A stretch of 64,000 nt of DNA from Candidatus Mycobacterium wuenschmannii. Its GTDB lineage: Bacteria > Actinomycetota > Actinomycetes > Mycobacteriales > Mycobacteriaceae. The notes under the pieces were generated by a model. It was given only the letters and a program-made list of their open reading frames with translations. It had not been told where the DNA came from and made no database searches. A program made the translations under genes and the position numbers. Of the stretch, positions 59,528 through 64,000 are shown piece by piece; the first letter of the stretch is position 1, and the number at the start of each line of letters is the position of its first letter. The stretch lies in NCBI RefSeq assembly GCF_030252325.1, contig NZ_CP126981.1, positions 372,001 through 436,000 on the forward strand. The letters run 5' to 3'.

Positions 59528-60358
59528 ATGAAGATGAGCCGGAGTCTGCGCGACAAGGTCGTGGTGATCACCGGCGCGGCCCACGGGATCGGTGCCCACG
59601 TTGCGCGGGATCTCGTCGGCGCCGGCGCGCGGGTGGCGCTGCTCGATCGCGACGTCCCGGGCGCCCAGCGGCTGGCGGCCGAACTCGGCTCCGCCGCAGC
59701 GGCATTCGACGCCGACGTCACCTCGGCGGACTCGGTGCACGCGGCATTGGCCGCCGCCGCAGAACACTTCGGGTCGGTGGACATCGTGCTTGCCAACGCC
59801 GGAGTCGCCGGGCCGGGATCGTCGGTGGCCGCGGTCGACCCGGACGAGTGGCGGAAGGTGATCGATGTCAACCTGATCGGCGCCTTCCACACCCTGCACG
59901 CCGCGCTGCCGCACCTCAAGGCCAGCCGCGGCTACGCGATGGTGGTCGCCTCGATCGCCTCGGTGATCCCCGGTCCGTTGGTGAGCGCGTATGTGTCATC
60001 CAAGGCCGGCGTCGAATCGTTGGTGCGTGCGGCGCGCATCGAGGCGGCCGGCGACGGGGTCGGCCTCGGCATCGCGTACTTCGGTCTGATCGACACCGGG
60101 TTGGCGAACGAGATCGTCGACCGGTCGGGTCTCGGGCACATCCTGCCCGGGCCCTTCGGTGCCATGGCCCCGGTCGAGGTGGCCGCCGGCGCCATCACCA
60201 AGGGACTTGCGGGGCGCGCACGACGGGTTTACGCGCCCTGGTGGGTCGCGCCGATGCTCGACCTTCGGCCGCTGTTGTTCCTTGTGGATCGACTGCTCGC
60301 GGTCCTGCCGAGCGTTCGCCGCGCAGTCCGCGCCGATCAGGTGAAGGGAGTTCGCTGA
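59528..60358 (+). CDS. SDR-family oxidoreductase
   Basis: 276 aa from the ATG at 59528. VVVITGAAHGIGAHVARDLVGAGARVALLDRD is the cofactor fold with Asp after strand 2. VLANAG replaces NNAG, and the Ser-Tyr-Lys site is VASIASVIPGPLVSAYVSSKAG. The C-terminus has a hydrophobic/basic tail, APMLDLRPLLFLVDRLLAVLPSVRR, which may touch membrane. An ATG at 59471 would add 19 unconserved residues. Its TGA overlaps the monooxygenase ATG. Confidence 0.85.
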   Translation: MKMSRSLRDKVVVITGAAHGIGAHVARDLVGAGARVALLDRDVPGAQRLAAELGSAAAAFDADVTSADSVHAALAAAAEHFGSVDIVLANAGVAGPGSSVAAVDPDEWRKVIDVNLIGAFHTLHAALPHLKASRGYAMVVASIASVIPGPLVSAYVSSKAGVESLVRAARIEAAGDGVGLGIAYFGLIDTGLANEIVDRSGLGHILPGPFGAMAPVEVAAGAITKGLAGRARRVYAPWWVAPMLDLRPLLFLVDRLLAVLPSVRRAVRADQVKGVR

Positions 60359-61824
60359 TGTCACAACGACATCCGTCGGTGGGGATCATCGGCGCCGGTA
60401 TGTCCGGCATCTGCCAGGCGATCCTGCTGCGGCAAGCCGGCGTCACCGACGTGACCATCTACGAGAAAGCCGGCGACGTCGGCGGAACCTGGCGCGACAA
60501 CACCTACCCCGGCTTGTCCTGCGACGTCCCGTCGCGGTTCTACCAGTTCACCTTCGCGATGAATCCGGGCTGGACGCACCTCTTTTCTCCTGGGCCCGAG
60601 ATCCACGACTACTTCGAGGCGATCACCGACCGCTACCGGCTGCGCGAGATCATCCGCTTCGGCGTCGAGATCGTCGACGCGCAATTCGCCGACAGCCGTT
60701 GGTATCTCACCACCAATGCCGGCGAACGGGTCTCGCACGACTTTCTGGTCGCGGCGACCGGTGTGCTACGCGAGCCACGTGTGCCCGCGATCAATGGACT
60801 GACTTACTTCGAGGGGCCCGTCATGCATTCCGCACGATGGGACCATTCCGTCGACATGACCGGGAAGCGGGTCGCCGTCATCGGCACCGGGTCGACCGGA
60901 GCGCAGATCGTCTGCGGGCTGGCCGATTCCGCGGGGCGCCTAGACCTCTTCCAGCGCAGCGCCCAATGGATTCTGCCGTTGCCGAATCCCCATTACCGGC
61001 GCTGGTCGCCGCCGATTCATCGTCGGGTGCCGAGGCTGAGTGCGCTGGCGTATTACGTCTACCACCTGGTGTTCGAGTGGCTGGCCGGCGCTCTGGTGCG
61101 ACCGGGCTGGCGACGCCGGTTCATGAATTTCTGCTGCCGTGCCAACCTGCGGTCGGTCCGCGACCCCGACCTACGCCGCCGCCTCACCCCGGACTATCAG
61201 CCGATGTGCCGGCGCCTGATCATGTCCGCGGGCTTCTACCCGGCCATGCAGCGCGACAACGTGCACCTCGTCGACGCCGGCATCGACCATGTCGAACGAC
61301 GCGGAATCGTCACGGCCAGCGGCGAATTGCGTGAACTCGATGCGATCGTGCTGGCCACCGGTTTCGACGCGCACGCCTTCATGCGGCCGATGGCGTTGAC
61401 CGGCCGCGACGGCCTGACGTTGCAGCAACTGTGGGACGAGGGTCCCAGGGCGCATCTGGGCGTGGCGCTGCCGGGTTTCCCGAACTTCTTCATGCTGATG
61501 GGCCCGCACAGCCCGGTCGGCAACTACTCGCTGACCGCGATCGCCGAGGCGCAGGCCAACCACATCGTCAGGTGGATCAAGCGTTGGCGCACCGGTGAAT
61601 TCGACAGCGTCGCGCCCACCCACCGCGCGACCGACGACTTCAACGCGAGCATGAAGCGGGCCATGCCGGGCACGGTGTGGGCCACGGGGTGCACCAGTTG
61701 GTATCTCGGTGCCGACGGGCTGCCCGAACTCTGGCCGTGGACCCCGCACGAGTACCGGCAGCGACTGGCCGCCACACCTGACATCAACGACTACGACATC
61801 AAGACCATGGTGAGGACCGCATGA
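60358..61824 (+). CDS. Flavin-dependent Baeyer-Villiger-type monooxygenase
   Basis: 488 aa. FAD motif VGIIGAGMSGICQAI, then GDVGGTWRDNTYPGLSCDVPS. The class B fingerprint FEGPVMHSARWD fits FxGxxxHxxxWD, and the NADPH motif is AVIGTGSTGAQI. The end ATGFDAHAFMRPM is also conserved. This family turns ketones into esters; the M. tuberculosis relatives include MymA (Rv3083), Rv3049c and EthA. It is the central gene of a coupled run with SDRs, ligase and esterase, which favours a lipid ketone substrate. 4-bp overlap with the next SDR. Confidence 0.9.
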   Translation: MSQRHPSVGIIGAGMSGICQAILLRQAGVTDVTIYEKAGDVGGTWRDNTYPGLSCDVPSRFYQFTFAMNPGWTHLFSPGPEIHDYFEAITDRYRLREIIRFGVEIVDAQFADSRWYLTTNAGERVSHDFLVAATGVLREPRVPAINGLTYFEGPVMHSARWDHSVDMTGKRVAVIGTGSTGAQIVCGLADSAGRLDLFQRSAQWILPLPNPHYRRWSPPIHRRVPRLSALAYYVYHLVFEWLAGALVRPGWRRRFMNFCCRANLRSVRDPDLRRRLTPDYQPMCRRLIMSAGFYPAMQRDNVHLVDAGIDHVERRGIVTASGELRELDAIVLATGFDAHAFMRPMALTGRDGLTLQQLWDEGPRAHLGVALPGFPNFFMLMGPHSPVGNYSLTAIAEAQANHIVRWIKRWRTGEFDSVAPTHRATDDFNASMKRAMPGTVWATGCTSWYLGADGLPELWPWTPHEYRQRLAATPDINDYDIKTMVRTA

Positions 61825-62693
61825 AAGCAACCGTGCACGGCCGCGTCGTGGCGATCACCGGCGGCGCCCGGGGAATCGGCCTCGCCACCGCCAGGGCCTT
61901 CGCGGCGGACGGAGCCAAGGTGGCGATCGGCGATCTCGACGCCGATCTGGCCAAGCGGGCCGCCGCGGACATCGACGGCGATGTGATCGCGCTACCGCTC
62001 GATGTGACTGCGCCGGAATCGTTTTCCGCGTTCCTCGACGACGCCGCACGCGCGCTCGGCCCGCTCGACGTCATGGTCAACAACGCGGGCGTGATGCTCA
62101 CCGGCGAATTTCTCGACGAGTCGACGGCCGCTCAGGACAAGATGATCGACATCAATCTTCGTGGGGTGATGTTGGGCTGTAAGCTCGCGGCCGCACGCTT
62201 CATTCCCCGCGGTGGCGGGACGATCGTCAACGTGGCGTCGATGGCCGGCGTCGCCGGGTTCCCCGGGGTGGCCACCTACTGCGCGACCAAGTTCGGGGTG
62301 GTGGGTCTGACCCACGCGTTGCGTGAAGAACTGCGCCCGCACCGAATTCAGGTCTGCGCGATTCTGCCGGGCGTGGTGCACACCGAACTGTCGGCCGGCA
62401 TTCGACTGTCGCCGGCGATCGAGAATTTCGTGTCGGTCGAACCCGAAGACATCGCGATCGCGGTCGTCGCCGCCGCGTGCAATCACAAGGCGATGTCGTT
62501 CGTGCCGCGGCGCATGCAGATGCTGCTGCGGACCGCATTTGTGATGCCGGAGCGGCCGCGTCGCTTTCTCGCCCGTGTCACCAAGACCGAGCAGGCCTAC
62601 CTCGCGGTCGACCAGGCTACCCGGGATGCCTATCACGCCAGGGCAGTTGCCGCTGCAGGGCAGCGCGAGCCAGGGGAGCGGCCAACCGCATGA
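61821..62693 (+). CDS. SDR-family oxidoreductase (SadH-like)
   Basis: 290 aa. VVAITGGARGIGLATARAFAADGAKVAIGDLD, NNAGVMLTG, and Ser-Tyr-Lys in NVASMAGVAGFPGVATYCATKFG. PGVVHTELSAGI follows. The C-terminal 60 residues form a basic extension (RRMQMLLRTAFVMPERPRRFLARVTK) often seen in mycobacterial SDRs such as SadH. The ATG overlaps the monooxygenase stop. The last 77 bp overlap the convergent SDR gene on the other strand. Confidence 0.88.
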   Translation: MKATVHGRVVAITGGARGIGLATARAFAADGAKVAIGDLDADLAKRAAADIDGDVIALPLDVTAPESFSAFLDDAARALGPLDVMVNNAGVMLTGEFLDESTAAQDKMIDINLRGVMLGCKLAAARFIPRGGGTIVNVASMAGVAGFPGVATYCATKFGVVGLTHALREELRPHRIQVCAILPGVVHTELSAGIRLSPAIENFVSVEPEDIAIAVVAAACNHKAMSFVPRRMQMLLRTAFVMPERPRRFLARVTKTEQAYLAVDQATRDAYHARAVAAAGQREPGERPTA

Positions 62694-63486
62694 CGTCGGC
62701 GTAGCGGGTGGGGAGCATCGTCGTGGCGACGAGAGTCAGCCGTGCGTCGAGGCCGACCAGGATCCGCGCGTGGCCCCGAGCGACACCGCGATGAATTGTC
62801 TCGGCGGCCTGCTCCGGTGAGGTCAGCGCGATGGCCGAGAAGTTCTGATGGAACTTCTCCAGGTCCGGATCGCCCAACGGGTCGACCCGGACACGGCCCT
62901 TGCGGGTGATCGGCGTCCGCACCCCGCCCGGATGTACCGTGATGGCCCGCACGCCGGTGCCGTGCAACTCCTGTCGCACCGCCTCGGTGTAGCCGCGGAC
63001 CGCGAATTTCGCTGCGCAGTAGGCGCTCTGGCTGGGAAATGCGCAGAGCCCGAAGATGCTCGACAGATTGACGACTGCCCCGGATCCCTGATCGATGAGA
63101 TGCGGCAAGAAGGCCCGGGTGCCGTGTGCGACGCCCCAGAAGTTGATGTCCATCAACCACTTGTCGTCGTCGTAGTCGGCCTGCGCGGCCCATTGGGTGA
63201 GTACCACCCCGGCGTTGTTCACCACCATGCCAAGTCGTGACGGGGACCAGCCGGCGACATCGTCGGCCCAGGACAGTTGGGCGTCACGGTCGCGGACGTC
63301 GAGAACCCGGGTTAGCACCGGTGTATCTACCGCCGCCGCAGTCTCTTTCAGTCCGGCCTCGTCCCAGTCGGAGAGCGCCAGTGCGCAACCGTGCTCGGCC
63401 AGGCGCACCGCAAGCGCGCGGCCGATGCCGGACGCGGCGCCGCTGATCACCGCCGTGCGGCCGGCGACCGGCACGCGTTCCTTCAT
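62617..63486 (-). CDS. SDR-family oxidoreductase
   Basis: 289 aa. AVISGAASGIGRALAVRLAEHGCALALSDWDEAGL, NNAGVVLTQWAAQADYDDDKW, and Ser-Tyr-Lys in NLSSIFGLCAFPSQSAYCAAKFA; HPGGVRTPIT follows. The C-terminal segment, HARILVGLDARLTLVATTMLPTRYADV, is common in lipid-linked mycobacterial SDRs. ATG 63486 overlaps the P450 stop by 4 bp. It is convergent with the preceding SDR, the two open frames overlapping by 77 bp at their 3' ends. Confidence 0.88.
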   Translation of the reverse strand: MKERVPVAGRTAVISGAASGIGRALAVRLAEHGCALALSDWDEAGLKETAAAVDTPVLTRVLDVRDRDAQLSWADDVAGWSPSRLGMVVNNAGVVLTQWAAQADYDDDKWLMDINFWGVAHGTRAFLPHLIDQGSGAVVNLSSIFGLCAFPSQSAYCAAKFAVRGYTEAVRQELHGTGVRAITVHPGGVRTPITRKGRVRVDPLGDPDLEKFHQNFSAIALTSPEQAAETIHRGVARGHARILVGLDARLTLVATTMLPTRYADVMRLAAPLARAALQRQLPWRDRHPG

Positions 63487-64000
63487 GAGCGTCGCCGAAT
63501 CACCATGGGAAGGCCACCTTTCGGGCGCAGCGTGGTGAAGCCCTCCTCGGTGACCACATGACCGGGCACCGGATCCAGCAGGAATCGCTGGCTGGTGGCC
63601 GCGGCAATCATCGTGGCCTCCAGCAAGGCGAACTGCGTACCGATGCAGATGCGCCGACCACCACCGAACGGGACGTACGCCGCCTTCGGTCGGTCGGCGG
63701 CCGCGCATAGGAAACGGCTGGGGTCGAAACATTCTGGCTCCGGCCAGAATTCGGGATTGCGATGCAGCCGGTGCGTCAGCACGACCACGATCGTCCCCCG
63801 GGGGATGTGGTAGCCGTTCAGGTCGTCGTCGGCGGTCGCCCGCCGCATCGACAGGTACACCGGCGGGTGGATTCGCATCGCCTCGGAGAAGCAGGCTCTG
63901 GTCCACGGCAGGCGGTCGACATCTTCGTATCCGGGGGTACGGCCGTCCAGCACGGCGTCCACCTCGTCGAGCATGCGGGCGCGCGCCTCGGGGTTCTGCG
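63483..64000 (-). CDS. Cytochrome P450, C-terminal part (cut by window edge)
   Basis: About 172 codons of the C-terminal end. The K-helix motif is SEAMRIHPPVY (ExxR), the meander PECFDPSRFL follows, and the haem-binding loop FGGGRRICIGTQFALLEATM has the Cys ligand. The I-helix and substrate-recognition part are outside the window. It is upstream of and overlapping an SDR, so a P450 hydroxylation followed by an alcohol oxidation is plausible. The CYP family number cannot be assigned from this part. Confidence 0.9.
   Translation of the reverse strand, partial: QNPEARARMLDEVDAVLDGRTPGYEDVDRLPWTRACFSEAMRIHPPVYLSMRRATADDDLNGYHIPRGTIVVVLTHRLHRNPEFWPEPECFDPSRFLCAAADRPKAAYVPFGGGRRICIGTQFALLEATMIAAATSQRFLLDPVPGHVVTEEGFTTLRPKGGLPMVIRRRS

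Overview
The window is a high-GC chromosomal segment from a member of the Mycobacteriaceae. The assignment rests on gene content and order: pyrH-frr-cdsA-rlmN, dxr-rip1-ispG-GNAT-penicillin-binding lipoprotein, map, glnA4, mtr-mqo-cysG-efpA-proS, rimP-nusA-ylxR-infB-rbfA-nrnA-dinF, echA16, pptT-truB and ltp1-fadE21. These are in the order I remember from the Rv2890-Rv2788 part of the M. tuberculosis map, with insertions and deletions. Family names come from recognising the proteins; no database search was run. I saw no rRNA, tRNA, CRISPR array, integrase or complete insertion sequence.

Layout. 1-3.3 kb: a truncated MarR-type repressor divergent from an Rv0560c-like methyltransferase around palindromic sites, a HAD phosphatase, and three stress-type genes (ChaB/Rho-N, a STAS-ATPase fusion, CsbD-like). 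3.7-12 kb: the pyrH-frr-cdsA-rlmN block, ending in a 58-bp tandem repeat that duplicates the rlmN 3' end, then a DUF2631 membrane gene and dxr-rip1-ispG-GNAT. 12.2-17.8 kb: a penicillin-binding lipoprotein, an 819-bp gene-free AT-richer island with strong hairpins, a DUF1707 protein, map and cobQ. 18-21.5 kb: a hydrolase-like protein translationally coupled to glnA4, a class C26 amidase and an SDR (a gamma-glutamylation-type cluster). 21.5-23.9 kb: nmtR/ctpJ nickel-cobalt control and export. 23.9-31.9 kb: AlkP-type phosphodiesterase, mycothione reductase and hydrolase on the minus strand; mqo, cysG and efpA on the plus strand.

32-43.8 kb is the translation/transcription block: proS, two minus-strand envelope-type genes, then rimP-nusA, a small secreted protein inserted before ylxR, infB (carrying an apparent one-base frameshift), rbfA, nrnA, a MATE transporter and a hexapeptide acetyltransferase. 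43.8-51.4 kb holds echA16, DUF2277 and DUF1802 genes, three minus-strand hydrolase/anchored-protein genes, a metallophosphoesterase, pptT and truB.

51.4-64 kb is a lipid-catabolism island. A TetR regulator with a palindromic site leads ltp1, an SRPBCC protein, a MaoC hydratase, an SDR and fadE21. Tightly coupled genes follow for an esterase, an acyl-CoA ligase, SDRs and a Baeyer-Villiger-type monooxygenase, and it meets a convergent P450-SDR pair that leaves the window. The gene set resembles a beta-oxidation module joined to a mymA-like module.

Many genes start at an ATG/GTG 5-8 nt after a TANNNT hexamer and lack a Shine-Dalgarno sequence, the pattern of mycobacterial leaderless transcripts.
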